From contig JALQPE010000276.1 in NCBI GenBank assembly GCA_030407315.1, forward strand, positions 23,405 to 87,404: a DNA stretch of 64,000 nucleotides. The letters run 5' to 3'. The notes under the pieces were generated by a model. It made no database searches, had not been told where the DNA came from, and saw only the letters and a list, made by a program, of their open reading frames with translations. A program made the translations under genes and the position numbers. The stretch comes from Asparagopsis taxiformis (taxonomy: Eukaryota; Rhodophyta; Florideophyceae; Bonnemaisoniales; Bonnemaisoniaceae). How positions within the stretch are numbered: position 1 is the first letter of the stretch; every line of letters begins with the position of its first letter. Shown piece after piece: positions 42,219 through 54,112 of this stretch.

Positions 42219-42446
42219 TGTTATGAAGAAGGTCTCCACCGAAACTGCCTGTTCACGTTTGCACTCGGCGTCTCCTTTCTTATTCCGGGGCATTTGAGCG
42301 GGTTCTACCTGGAGGAAAGCGACATCGAGGCCATCAAAGAGTCGATGGCTCTTTTTGATGGCCTCGAAGTCGCAGTCCTCCTGGTAAAAACCCTGACTGC
42401 CGCTGGAGAAACACAGGCAGCTAAAGACCTATTCTTCGAGTTCTGA
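42219..42446 (+). CDS. Coding-like fragment containing a long palindrome
   Basis: An open stretch of about 75 codons ends in TGA and includes HLSGFYLEESDIEAIKESMA and LTAAGETQAAKDLFFEF, which looks like ordinary soluble protein with amphipathic helices. No start codon fits. It could be the last exon of an intron-containing gene that also uses 41393-41778, or a remnant of a mobile element. The middle is a 17-19 bp inverted repeat (42325-42367). Confidence 0.35.
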   Translation, partial: CYEEGLHRNCLFTFALGVSFLIPGHLSGFYLEESDIEAIKESMALFDGLEVAVLLVKTLTAAGETQAAKDLFFEF

Positions 42447-44263
42447 AGGGGCCCTGTGGACTTGGTAGGGTACAGTCACCTTCAGGAAACCTTCCCCCAT
42501 CGCGTAGTGAATCTGCCGCTTTTTTAGTAGACAAATTCACCGACTAAATCAAAGGAGTCTGGGGAACCATACTAAACTATGAACCTCTGGAAAAGAAGAA
42601 ACAGTAGGATGGTGCTGAGAAGGTAAGTATGGAAGGCAATACGAGGGACGAGGAGGAGAAGAAGGAGGTGGAATAATACAGGTCGCTTCCGACTGACGAG
42701 TCCAAATACAACCGAGTCATGACTAGCTCTGTTTTTGTCACATACAAGCTAGAGAATGGGGACTTAGAGACCTTCAAGACAAATCTCATTGTTGAAGTCG
42801 TCCTGGCTGTCGTCGGAGACATGCCACAGCATGACGAATTTTTGGGAAGACCATTGATTTCGCTTGTTCAAACTCGTGGATTTAAATGGAATAGGCGACC
42901 TGGTTAAATTTTGTAAATGTTAGTGGAAAGAGATGTAACATGTCTGTATACAGTAATGAAAATATATGTAACAAAATTGGCTATATTTTCATTGGTGGCC
43001 AATTCCATTGAAATCCACAGGTTTAAACAACTAAAATCAATGGATTTTCTAAAAACTTTTATGCTGTGTTCGTGGGTTTATTCTGAAATCTATGTGGACT
43101 GTTGGCCTCTCAATGATTTCTGAAACGAACTGCGAACTCGTGGACACCGCCCAATTCCCAGTCTGATCATAAAAGGCGTCCCATACTCTCGGCCAACTAC
43201 TGAGGACGGGTATCACTTTCGGACCGGTTTTTTTGCAGCCGAAAAACTTAAAAACTTGCCATCCCACATCATGAGGTAGCATGCCGTTAATTATTTTGAC
43301 GAACAGCTGGGTACCTCTCTCTGAGCATGAGCCCTTGGAGATATCTAGCCACATCTCTTCAGTTTTCCTCTACTCAATTGAAGCTGCTTTCTTCAGATTT
43401 TACAGAACCATAGATAGGATGGCATCAATTAAGTTTTGTATCTAACCTGCCTCAATTCGTGAGAGGAGTTCAGCGGCATCGTTTTGAAAATCAGGGGGGA
43501 TATTATTCGTTAAAATAACACTCAACATGGGATCACAACAATGAAACCAGTCCTCCATAAATATCTTTCTTCTGGAAACTATATTTTAGTAGTGCTTGCG
43601 GGTCCATGACGAGCTTGAAAATCTGAAATGATAACCAGAACGTCCTGAACTTAAATGCAAGTTTGTGCTTGATTTCTCACCAGGACAATATTGAGGTTAG
43701 CGCTTTCGGGGAAGTTTCCTTGAAGATACAGAAATCGATCTGTTTATTTCTATATTCATTTTAATTTACTAGAGATCTTCAATTTCGTAGTCGAAAAAGG
43801 GCGACTTCTTAACATTGTAAATTATATCTAAATTGACGCTCCGTCTCCCCTAGACATCTCTACCGCCACCTTTACTGCCTGAAATGATGGAATAAATGAG
43901 CATGAATGAACGTACTCTTCATGCAGGAGGAATATCTGCCAATCAGCTTGAATTTGCTCGACCCATTGTTGCATTTTCTATTTCCTTTCCTTCAGTCTAC
44001 TCTCTATGATCATATCATTTGGAGTCGACTCCAGGTATATTCTTTAATAACTTTCTCTTCAGTAGCCTTCTTACGAGTTTACAGAATTGAGAGTGGGAGT
44101 TTACGGAGACAATATTGATTTCCATTCGCCCAAGAAAAAAAGAAATAAAGTTCGGACTGGATTGAGCAGGACAATCGAGGAGCTGAGTTTAATAGAAAAA
44201 TGAATAGACTGGTATTGACGAGATAGTCTCACTTGCGAAGATGAAAATATTACTGTTTGTTTT
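42447..44263. other. Region without a convincing gene
   Basis: Two short frames have protein-like composition: 42719-42907 plus (with FKTNLIVEVVLAVVGDM) and 43049-43354 minus (101 codons, Trp-rich, KIINGMLPHDVGWQVFKFFG). Neither has a recognisable domain. The rest is AT-rich with no clear features. Confidence 0.35.
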
Positions 44264-45742
44264 CTAGGCATTCTCGATAATTTGGCATCTCCTAGGTCCG
44301 ACCTTCTCGGACTGGAATGCTGTAATAAAAACTCCCATAGACTTCATGGAGGGATGGCAGGACACACTCTCTGAGAGGGAGCCTTGCAATTCAGAAACCT
44401 TTCCCCAAATTGAGACAGCAAGAACGGTATTCTTCTCGACTCCAGAACCTAACCAGTACATCCTTGCGAGATTATTTCCCGCCGTACATAATATCTCTAT
44501 TTTGACATCTGAAAGGGTCCCCAAACTCTTATCCCCTTCAGAAAAACCCAGCGCATCCGTATATAGCATATGGGCTCTACTAAGGTCTATTTCTCCACCA
44601 GATCCAGTTTCACACATCACACCCAAGTTCACCATACCCTCGACACAATTTCCTGCAATGGATCGTTCATACAAAGTCCTGGCTTTGGCTGCATCCTTCC
44701 TCACCCCTATTCCCTCTTCGTACTTATAAGCTAGATTGAAAAATTTTGCCGCATATCTTTCCTCCGCGCTACTCTTTTTCTGTAAAATTTTCCTTGGAAT
44801 GAGTCTGTCATTACTGTTTGCGATGCAATAGCTTTTTTCGGTACTCATTTCCCAATTTGTTTTCCCTGGTTTGCCTGGATGCTTCATTCCAGCCTCCAGA
44901 TTATGTTCACCTTGCGCTCCAAGGGCTCGTATATCCGACAATCTTTCTACTGCAGTAGCATTTCCGCGACGTGCTGCCATTTGGTATAGCATTACAGCCT
45001 TCTTTTTGCTCTGGAGCACACCGATACCAGATAAGTAGTATTCTGCAACTTGAATTAGTGCTTCCATGTGTCCGCTCACTTTTAGTTTCAGCATCATATT
45101 GGCGGCTTTGCGATAGTCTAGTCGAACTCCGAATCCAGTCTGATGCATACGCGCCAAACAGAAAATCACTTCTGGATTGGGAACAGTGCTATTGGCTGCT
45201 TGAACGATGGTGCACACCGCACGCTCATCACATCGTTCAGCAAGCTTTCCCGCATTTATTTTTTCTCCTATTTTTGACAATGCGTCTTTCAGAATTATGT
45301 GACTATCAGGAGAGTTTTTCTCCATTCCTCCGGTCTTCAGGTTTGGTTCAGGTTCTTCAGCGAGATTAAAAGAAAAGTTAGGAGGAATATTCCTACGCAG
45401 ATAGTTTGCATGCACAGCGTTTCGATTTACCCCTACTCCTGACTCATAGCAGTCTGCAAGAAGTTCTACAGCCTCTGGTAACGGTTTTGGTGGTCTAGAT
45501 GCTCGCAAAAGTAGTCGCACAGCTCTCATCTCATCTTGGCGCACAAATTGTCCGTTGAGAAGGAAGCGTGCTAAAACCAATAGAGCCACCCGATCGTTTC
45601 GAATTGAACCTGTGCGAGCATATGAGAGTAGAATGGGGGCTGGTAGGCAGGTAAAGTCACTCAGAAGTACTGAGGAAAGATATTTATGCGCTGAAATTAC
45701 TTCCTCGTCCCCAGATAGAACCGGGAAGTGCACTGGTACCAT
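44264..45742 (-). CDS. Sel1-repeat (SLR/TPR-like) protein, 492 aa
   Basis: Several Sel1-type helical repeats with their A-x-x-x-L-(A/G) and G-x-G-V signatures are visible: ELLADCYESGVGVNRN, FCLARMHQTGFGVRLDYRKA, QVAEYYLSGIGVLQSKKKA, FFNLAYKYEEGIGVRKDAAK, MVNLGVMCETGSGGEIDLSRA and NLARMYWLGSGVEKNTVLA. Such repeats form alpha-solenoid scaffolds for protein-protein contacts, for example ERAD adaptors like Hrd3/SEL1L. Here there is no signal peptide or transmembrane segment, so a cytosolic scaffold is more likely (inference). The single open frame starts MVPVHFPVLSGDEEV. Host gene, no transposon link seen. Confidence 0.85.
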   Translation of the reverse strand: MVPVHFPVLSGDEEVISAHKYLSSVLLSDFTCLPAPILLSYARTGSIRNDRVALLVLARFLLNGQFVRQDEMRAVRLLLRASRPPKPLPEAVELLADCYESGVGVNRNAVHANYLRRNIPPNFSFNLAEEPEPNLKTGGMEKNSPDSHIILKDALSKIGEKINAGKLAERCDERAVCTIVQAANSTVPNPEVIFCLARMHQTGFGVRLDYRKAANMMLKLKVSGHMEALIQVAEYYLSGIGVLQSKKKAVMLYQMAARRGNATAVERLSDIRALGAQGEHNLEAGMKHPGKPGKTNWEMSTEKSYCIANSNDRLIPRKILQKKSSAEERYAAKFFNLAYKYEEGIGVRKDAAKARTLYERSIAGNCVEGMVNLGVMCETGSGGEIDLSRAHMLYTDALGFSEGDKSLGTLSDVKIEILCTAGNNLARMYWLGSGVEKNTVLAVSIWGKVSELQGSLSESVSCHPSMKSMGVFITAFQSEKVGPRRCQIIENA

Positions 45743-46200
45743 TGAGTATCTTTAGATGTTTCAGTTCTGATTGAATATGGGCATTGAAAAATTCTCCGGT
45801 GAAATAGTTATTTCAGGCATGCACTTTATAGCTATCTTATTCTACTAATATATAAGAAGTTGGAAACAGCACAGTGTGTAGAAAAACTCCACATATGCTT
45901 TGAGTAACTGTCGTATGACAGTTGCGGAATAAAATTTGGGAGTCCGAATTTTAGAAAATATTGCAATTTCTAGCCCTAGCTTAGTCGGTGTCGGCGGCAA
46001 ACACCTTTGCAGTGTCGCGCCGCCACCGGTCTGTATAATTTCTGATAATACTGTATGATGGGAAGAGGGCAGAGCCTGGATCGGCGGACTACTGCTAGTA
46101 GACGCAAAACTACTTTTCCAATTTTTAAATTGTCGCGCCTTCGCGTCTATCCCGCGTGCGAAACAACACGCCAACAGTAACCAAGTCTCGTCTGTGTTTT
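45743..46200. other. Spacer upstream of the Sel1 gene
   Basis: AT-rich just before the Sel1 start codon. No clear TATA position could be fixed and no other gene is seen. Confidence 0.4.
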
Positions 46201-46205
46201 CGGAA

Positions 46206-46333
46206 GTGGACGCGGACGTCCAGTCTCTCTAGTACGGGTCCTAGTCAGCCCCGAGATTTACTAGAACAAATGAACGTCCGCGTCCAAAAAAAATAAAATT
46301 TTTTTGGATGCGGACGTCCACTTTCTCTAGTAC
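46206..46333. repeat. Hairpin/inverted motif cluster around GGACGCGGACGTCCA
   Basis: A motif of the form GGAYGCGGACGTCCA followed by CTCTCTAGTAC-like sequence occurs in direct orientation at 46208 and 46306, and inverted at 46274-46285. The inverted and second direct copies form a hairpin through complementary A and T runs (46274-46315). It looks like a small foldback element or the termini of a non-autonomous DNA transposon. Confidence 0.55.
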
Positions 46334-46499
46334 ATATGGCGGAATACTAGGACCCGACATCCAGTATACAATATATCAGCGAAAACCGGGAGGGAAGAAA
46401 TTACAGCGGATGGTAAATTCAGGGCCCATATCGGACCGTATTTTATTCTCTCATTTAGGAAACTGCTCGTATACAATACGTCTCTCTAGAATAGGGAAT

Positions 46500-46672
46500 G
46501 CATATCTGGTCAGAATAGGAAATAAATACCCGGTTAGAATAGGAAATACGTATCCAGCCAGAATACGGAATACGTATCCAACCAGAATACGAAATACGTA
46601 TCCAGGCAGAATACGGAATATGTATCCAGCCAGAATATGAAATACGTATCCAGCCGGAATACAAAATACCTG
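46500..46672. repeat. 24-bp minisatellite, about 7 copies
   Basis: The unit is close to AATACGTATCCAGCCAGAATACGG-length (24 bp), repeated with small variation. Because 24 is a multiple of 3, one frame reads an eight-residue repeat (WIRISYSG) on the minus strand, but there is no supporting gene context. Confidence 0.75.
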
Positions 46673-47174
46673 TCAGCATATCGTCGATCACCCATCTCCC
46701 TCACTATCGTGTTCTCCCTACCATCCGAACGCCATGCACCACCATCCGCACATACTTCAAGAACCCTCACGACCTTGATTACAAAAAATCCGCTCCTTCC
46801 CAATTCCATCCCGCTTTCCTCGACACCACCCCAGCCCATTAAATCATCAAGACATCAAACACGAACATGGTCAGCAAAATCTTACACCACTTGAAACCCA
46901 CTCTCACTTCTATCGTATGCCCCAAAATATACACATACCAGAAACACCTCACAGCTTCATTCCCCATCTTCCTAGATCCCTTCTTCACTCTCCTTCAGTC
47001 CTGCCGTTCCTGCTCCACCACTCCTGCATCACATACAAAACATCAACCCCAACAGTCAGATTCAAAAGCAACGCTTACCACGACAGATATCCTAGAAACT
47101 CCCTTACTTACCTCTCCGAGAGGATGAGTGAATCATCCATCCTACACAAAATACAAACCATGATCCAAAAACCT

Positions 47175-48056
47175 TCCAATGAATAATCAAAGTCAGCAGT
47201 CCATATCTTCGCAAAACAAGTCTTGGTGCTCAGTGAAACTTACCTTCTGTCATCAACATTCCTGCACCATCTACACAACATCGGAATCAACCACAACAGT
47301 CAGACCCAAAACCAACCTTCCCTCGCTGCTTACTTTCAAAACTCGCACACTTACCTTCGCTCCACACAATACACACCATGACTCAATAGGCTTCCAATGA
47401 AAAATATCGCATCAACGGAAATAGTCAGACTCAAAACCAACCTTCCCTCGCTGCTTACTTTCAAAACTCGCACACTTACCTTACCTGTTCCATCCTGCAC
47501 ACAATAAAAACCATAAATCACGTAATCGTGTAGCCAAGAAAAGTAGTCAGCATTCCGCATCTTCGCACAACCGGTCTGGGCGCCCAATGTGACTTACCTT
47601 CCGTCATCACTATTCCTCCATCACCTACGCAACATCGGAATCAATCGCAACAGTCAGATTGAAAACCAACGTTTCCCTCGCTACATACCCTGAGAACTCG
47701 CAAATGTACCTCTCATCCATCCTACACATAATACAAACCATGATCCAAAAACCTTCCAATGAATAATAATCATAGTCAGCAGTCCATATCTTCGCAAAGC
47801 ACATCTTGGCACTCAATGAAACTTACCTTCCGTCATCAACATTCCTGCATCATCTACACAACATCGGAATCAACCACAACAGTCAGACTCAAAACCAACC
47901 TTCCCTCACAGCATACTTTCAAAACTTCACGTACCTCTCTTCCATCCTCCGCTCAATACACACCATCAGTCAACAGGCTTCCCATGAAAAATATCGCATC
48001 AACGGAAATAGTCAGACTCAAAACCCACGCTTCCCTCAACGCATACCCTCGAGGGT
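47175..48056. repeat. Imperfect long tandem array with splice-donor-like words
   Basis: Blocks containing CAACAGTCAGACTCAAAAC, CTTTCAAAACTCGCACA, CAGCAGTCCATATCTTCGC and AACTTACCTTC recur at roughly 200-230 bp spacing (about 47180, 47400, 47550, 47770 and 48000). Read on the minus strand the last motif is GAAGGTAAGTT, a consensus 5' splice site, once per unit. No clear protein is encoded. Confidence 0.6.
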
Positions 48057-48072
48057 AGAGGATGGAACGAAG

Positions 48073-48110
48073 GTACGTGCGCGAATCTTGATCAAGATTC
48101 GCGCACGTAC
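48073..48110. repeat. Perfect 38-bp palindrome
   Basis: The arm GTACGTGCGCGAATCTTGA is followed with no spacer by its exact reverse complement, centred on TTGATCAA. It separates the tandem array from the transposase locus. Confidence 0.9.
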
Positions 48111-48707
48111 AAAGCAAAGTCGGTCAAAGAATATCAGTCGGTGATGAGGGCGGAGTGGAGCCTGCGGCGTCGACCGGACAGCTTTCTGCGTCCGCTTAAG
48201 TCTTGCTGTGCATACTCGAAATCATCGCCGGCAGTGAGATTGAGTATGGCCCAAGCCATTGTCTCTGATTCCCCGAACAATGAGATCCGGATCGAGAACA
48301 ACGAATATAAACATATAATCATATATATGAGAATCCATCTGCTTTCCTTACATGATCCGTGGCATATCCGCTGTAAAGCACATTCAGATTCCACGAAGTT
48401 CGGAAATAAAAAAGTTTATTATTACTAATGAATTAATTGAAAATTCATCTCCCAGGGCGGTCGTTCGTCCTTCCATGCACACGTTGCCAGCACGCAATGT
48501 GATGTAACAGTTGGAAATGATTGAACTCTCGGTTAAATTCCACCGTTGGGATGTCAGCTGGAGTGAGCACAAAACTACTACCCACAAAACTACGAACACG
48601 TTACATTCCAAGTCTCGAAAGCACCACAAAAATAAAATTGGTCGCATCTGGACGGCACAGTCTCCCCTGTTCAGCTCGCAATCCTCCCTTTTGCGTCAAA
48701 ACTCGAC

Positions 48708-51700
48708 ATGGAATGCAAGTATGAAGGATGCTTCTACTACTGCGTAGATGCTTATGCGCTCACGCTGCATGAGCGAACGTGTCGCTACCGTTTCAACCCC
48801 TCTCCCCAACATTTCAACAACGCTCGTGTCCCTGCCGTCACCCATGAGCCTGCTCGAAACGGCGACCATGATTCCCCGCAACCCAGCTCCCCAGACCCAG
48901 AATCTGGTCGTGCTTCCTCCAGCGACTCACCCTGTGACGCTCCACTGCCACCAACCTCAACCCCCTCCCGCGCAGACCTCCTCGTGCAATCCCTCGCCGC
49001 CAGTCTCACAACCCTCGAGTACAAGGCCGGCGCTGGCCGCGTGAGCGAAGTCATCACCATCCTACAAGACCCCGCATTCTCCCTAGAAAAGTTCAACAGC
49101 GCCGTTCGCACCGTAGAAGAATGTCGCCACGTTACCGCTTCCATGGTCGAAACACATTTCCGCACCGAAGGTTACAAGAGCCACATCATTCCAGACAAAA
49201 CTGGTAAGTACTCGGCACAGCTGTACCTCCGCGACCCAGTCGACATGCTCCGCAGGCAGTTAGCACTGGCTAACGACCAAAATACTCTCTTCCACCCCTC
49301 CCCACAGACCGCCCCAGACGGCACCGCAATATTTTCTCATCCCCTACACACAGAATTCGCGAAAACGCTGCACCAGGTTACTAGACAGCGCGTGCAGCTC
49401 TCGGAAGATCCACAGGTCGTATGGGCAGAGGAAAATGATCCCACCGCTTCATCCTTTGCCGGCCTCCTCCAAGTGTACTCCGACAAGAGCAGCACAAGCC
49501 TCAAGAGCTCCGCAATCGTCGCATACCCCATACACGTCACACTGCTCAACTTCTCCGCCCCCCTCCGTCGCCACTGCATCCGTACCGGCCTCACCATCGT
49601 CGGGTATCTTCCGTACATTGTTAACCCTTCGTCCAACGCCTTGTTCGGTGATGAAATGCCGACAACCTCTAGTTCTGCTAGTCGCGCTCGCAAAATTGAT
49701 ATTCTTCATAAAGCACTCGAAAAAATGTTTTCGTCCCTATCCACCGCGTTCTCTTCCGGGTTCCCCTGCACAGACTCCACTGCAACTGCCCGCCAATGCT
49801 TTCCCATCCTAGCCAATTATTGCTGCGACTTTCCAGAGGCCAAAGAGCTGTCATGCACTCGCAACAGCACTACCACCACACATCCCTGCCACCGCTGCTA
49901 CATCCCCGCCACTCAACTTGAATCCACCGCGCCACATCAGCCCCGCTCCCTCGATGATACACGCTCTGCACGCCAAGAGAGCGCTCAGGAGCATACAACT
50001 GCTCCGCTCGAAGCTCTCTCCCTCCTCGAACAACACTCTGTCCTCGAATCGACCGCTCTTTTACCCACCAACAGTCCCCTAGACCCCTACAACATTTTCT
50101 CCTTCGAGCCTCTGCACAATCTCCACCTCGGCATCTCAAAGCTCATCAAACAGTGCATTGTCCACCGCCTCAGCTCCCCAGACCTCACCACCACCACTGC
50201 CTCCCATTCCGGGACACCTCGCACCTTCAAGAAGGTGAAAAAATCCATCCTCGCCGGCTCAAACAGCATTCTGTCCGCTATCGAATGGGACTACTACATC
50301 ACAGGTCTTCATGTCGACTTCTCCAAGGGTGAGAAGGGCACCAATTTGAACGGCCTCTTCACGGAGGACGGCATACGCGGCATGCTCGCAGCCAAAGACT
50401 ATCACCATGTCGACATGGTGTTCCCTTTCATCGCAGCATTCATTGACACATGCTGTGACGAAGTAGAGACAGCCCCCCCTCACTTCCATCTGCACGCAAT
50501 ACTCTTACCTCGTCGCATGGGTCATGAAACGCGGTCGCATCAAGCACTGGACTGCCGCCGAACTCGAAAGCCTCCAGAAATCCATTTCCTATTTCAAACA
50601 ATCAATGCTCTCCACCCTCGGCCCATTCCACACCACAGGTCTCAAAACTTTCAAGTTCCATCTTCTAGACCATCTTCCCGGTGACTTGCAGAGATATGGC
50701 GCCCTGGAACACATTGATGCAGGCCCCTACGAACACTCGCATCTTCTGTTCAAACAGAGTTATAGGAAAACCTCTCAAAGGTGCTCCACAGCCATGGAAG
50801 AGACTATTCGCCACATGGCATTCTCCTTGGCCACTCCAACTGGTCATACCCCATCGAACACATTGGGAAACCCACGGATGATATCGCCCACAGACGGAGC
50901 AGTACTCGTTCGCGACGGATTCACCGTTGCACTGCACGACTTTGCCTCCCTGCTGCCCGATGAAACCCTCCTCGTTGCAGATATCGACGGACAGCCCGAT
51001 CCTGCCACTCTTTTGCCTCTGCACAACTCCTCGTTCCCGTCTGGCACCATAACGCTATTCCAGAAACTCGGTGACACAGCTGCACAAGCGTTCCTCACCC
51101 TCGCTAGACTGCGCGCCACGGCAGAAGGCCCTCCAATACATGACATGGACATTTCCGTCACCGTGGTAAAGTCCGCCTACGTCATGGGAGGGTACGTCCC
51201 AGATGCCGACGACTTTGACCCGCACAGTGGCATGCTTCGCCCCACAAACGTGTCGAGGCACAAGCAGCAGCGCGTCTTTGCAACTTCATCATTCGGCCCC
51301 GCAAAGAGATCGCAGTACTCCTTTGTCGTCATCTCCGGAACTGCCGATGACTACAGAACCATATGGGTAGGGCGCGTCCTGGCACTGGTACGCCTGCAGT
51401 CTCCAAACCTGTTTCAACCTGTAGAACTCGCTTTCGTTCAGTATATGACCTGCTTTGCCCCAAAAACCGCTGTGGAAAAATCACTTGGGTGCATTTGTTT
51501 AAAGTGGTCCACATGGGACCCGGACAACGGATCCGTTGACAGCAATGACACTGCATCCCACAGTGCAGGTGGTCCTCGGTTTGACCTCATTCCTGCATCT
51601 ACTATATCTGGCACCGTGCACATCGTACGAAGTAACTTTTCAGTCCAGCCATTTACGAAACAAATGCACTGGTCGGACCACCGTTTCTATCTCAACCGCT

Positions 51701-51750
51701 TCTACACCAACACTGATTACCAGTTCACAGATGATAATGAAGAAGAATAA
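48708..51750 (+). CDS. Plavaka/KDZ-like DNA transposase, about 1,010 aa with one frameshift
   Basis: The N-terminus is a C2HC zinc finger (Cys3, Cys8, His21, Cys25). A Ser/Pro/Thr linker and a large catalytic region follow. FEPLHNLHLGISKLIKQC at about residue 465 resembles the P-x-H-N-L-x-L-G motif of Plavaka/KDZ and CACTA-group transposases. Behind it, TFKFHLLDHLPGDLQRYG, EHSHLLFKQSYRKTSQR is the C-terminal helical block with the H-x-x-x-K-x-x-y-x-x-T-S-x-R signature. The first frame runs to 50684 and the second from about 50480 to 51750. The switch falls at a run of seven C (50473-50479), where one base fewer would join them. Either a recent indel or a sequence error. It converges, with a 77-bp gap, on a minus-strand gene that may be its partner. 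Confidence 0.7.
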
Positions 51751-51827
51751 ATCTAAATCGCAGCACTCTATTGATAATGTACTACATGATAAGCCTTCTA
51801 GCCAACGTCACATTTACTGCACTAATT

Positions 51828-54112
51828 TCAACCATCCTCCATTACGCCAAAACCGTTATCAGCAGTGGCTGCATGGCGCCGCTCCATGCCCCCATACTGT
51901 GGGGCATTGATTTCGACATTCAGGTTTGCACTCAGGTGTCCAGCATATGGGTCAACGACGAAAAGTTCTGCGCCAATTAGTCCTTGCGCAATCACACAAT
52001 CCATTACAGCACCGAGGTTTGACGTAATATGCGATTGAATCCAATCCTCGGACACTAGAACAAGTGATGAGCAACGGTTTACATCATCAACGACATGAAC
52101 AATTCCAGACCCCTCTCCGCTTTGCCACACTTCAACAGCCTCTCTCGTCACAGTACGGCTTGCAAACACATGCCGTGACTGTGCACTAGTCCGCTGTTCG
52201 CTCTCGACAACGTCCGTTTCTTCCCTTGCTTGCGAGCCTTGGAGACAAGACATGCAGTACACCACCATACCAACTAATTGCTGAAAAGCTACCCCCACAT
52301 ATTGACTGTACCGCCTTGTAAACTTCTTCTGCCGTGCACCTCCTTTCCCCTTCGGTTCATCCAAACACTCCACAGTAGTCACTAGCCAAGCATCCAGGCG
52401 CGCCAGCGTTAGTACGCTCGTCTCTATGTCCATTACTTGTTCTGGTCGTATCGAATACCCCCTGAAGATGTCCAGCACATTCACAGCTACTCGGTTGTTA
52501 AACCATGCATCACCATTCACTTCCATTTCGAAGCTGTCAGGAACCATGCCTTTGCTGTATCGCAGCTCTGAGAACGGTGCCGTTCGCCACCTCCCCATAT
52601 CCAAATCACCGTTGCTTTCCCGTTTCAAAAGCTTCTCAGACGCTTCGCGCTTTTGATCCTCTCGCTCGTCCATCTCAGCTCGCGTCGTCAGCATCGTGCA
52701 TCTAGACATTAATTTCGTGTACCCCAGCGAACCGAACAATCTGTCCCTCGCATTACGCTTCCGTGCACTCATCACGTCGGACAGTTTCTGCGTCACCTTC
52801 ACTTTCAATTCCTTGCTCCCCGCCACAGCCTCTTGACAGCACACACGCTGCTCCTCATCGGAAAACACATCACACCACGGACTTTGACGCAGTACGTGTC
52901 GCACCAAGTCATTCAACAGATCACTCTCGTCCCTGTACGAAGGTGTATACCACTGCAGATTCTTGATGATATAGCCCGGAGGGGTAGCAATATATCCTAC
53001 ACCGTTTTCGCTCCAAAGTGTCCCTTCTACCGGCTCTACCTCGATGGTACGTCCAGTCCAACGTCTCTGCGTTTGTTCCGCTATAGGGTCCAGCTCCATA
53101 GTCTCGTTCTTGCACCACTTTGTCAGGTTTTCCTCAACCGCCCTAAGAACTCCAAGGTATTTCACAGGAATGGCTTTCTGTATTTTCGACTTACCGCCAC
53201 CGTGATCACTGATTCTACCTGTTCTCGCAATTGCAGTAAGGCTGGCATTTTCCGCCTGCAGAGTCTTCACCTTAGCCTCCAACGCAACTATCTCCGTGGT
53301 GAGCGCCTTGTTTGCTATGTCCTGGCTAAACACTTTTTTTTCCAGCTCCGCGATTTCTTCTTCTGCGCATTGATGCGACTCGCCATTAAATCGATGGATT
53401 CCGGCGGATGCAACCTCTCTGCCCTCACCGTCCCCCCATCTCGCACGCTATCGGGATAATGATATCCTCCATCGGCAATAGCCTGACGTCGCGGGGGCGT
53501 TACGCGCATATTTGGCACCAATGACAGTCTGTTGTGACGAGGCCCGCACTCCGGCTGCTCTCTCCCCTCAGTACCACCTGACCGCCGATGATAGTTGGCA
53601 TCCTGTGAACGTTGCTCAGAAACAACATCCCTTGCCGCTATCCTCGGGTCCCTGACTGCATTACCTGCTGGGGCTGATGTACTCGGCATAGTTGGCGCAG
53701 TGGGGGTCACAGCCTCCAGTGTCTCGCGAACCCCCGGCTGGGACTCCGTCTGCAGCACCTCCGCATCTGCCAACCCGGGAGGAACTACCTTTGCCATAGC
53801 ACTCTGCCGCAATTCCAACATGTTTTGAGCCACTATCATGTCATCATCATGATGTTCACTGTCCCTGCGAGCACGCTTGCCTCGGTCAAGCCCCATCTCT
53901 CTCCGCGCCGTTCCTCCTTCCTCACTTTCTCGCTGCGGATCCCCAGTTCTGCGCCGGTCCGTCTTGCGACTACCGGACCGCGGTTCAATGCTGCCGGTAG
54001 GCCCAGACCGCTTCTTCGCACGGGATTGTCGGGCACTCGATACAGCAGCTGCTGACCGGGTTTTCTGGAGGCCCGGAGGCTTTGGAGCTTTCTTCGCAAT
54101 ACGCGGCGGCAT
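51828..54112 (-). CDS. Disordered/coiled-coil protein convergent with the transposase, frame-split
   Basis: An upstream frame (54112-53315, 265 aa, ATG start MPPRIAKKAPKPPGLQK) is basic, Arg/Ser-rich and disordered. A downstream frame (53333-51828, about 501 aa) has no ATG start. It begins inside a leucine-zipper heptad, which can be followed upstream as IAELEKKVFSQDIANKA and on to VKTLQAENASL, with a/d positions nearly all hydrophobic. The frames meet at a run of eight A on the coding strand (53315-53333), so they are best read as one protein of about 760 residues: basic tail, zipper, then an unknown globular domain with Trp- and Cys-containing stretches. Possibly an accessory DNA-binding subunit of the transposon (inference). 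Confidence 0.55.

Noticed and set aside
47175..48056. Possible CRISPR-like array because of regular repeats
   Set aside because: Repeats are long and imperfect with no uniform spacers, and the context is eukaryotic.
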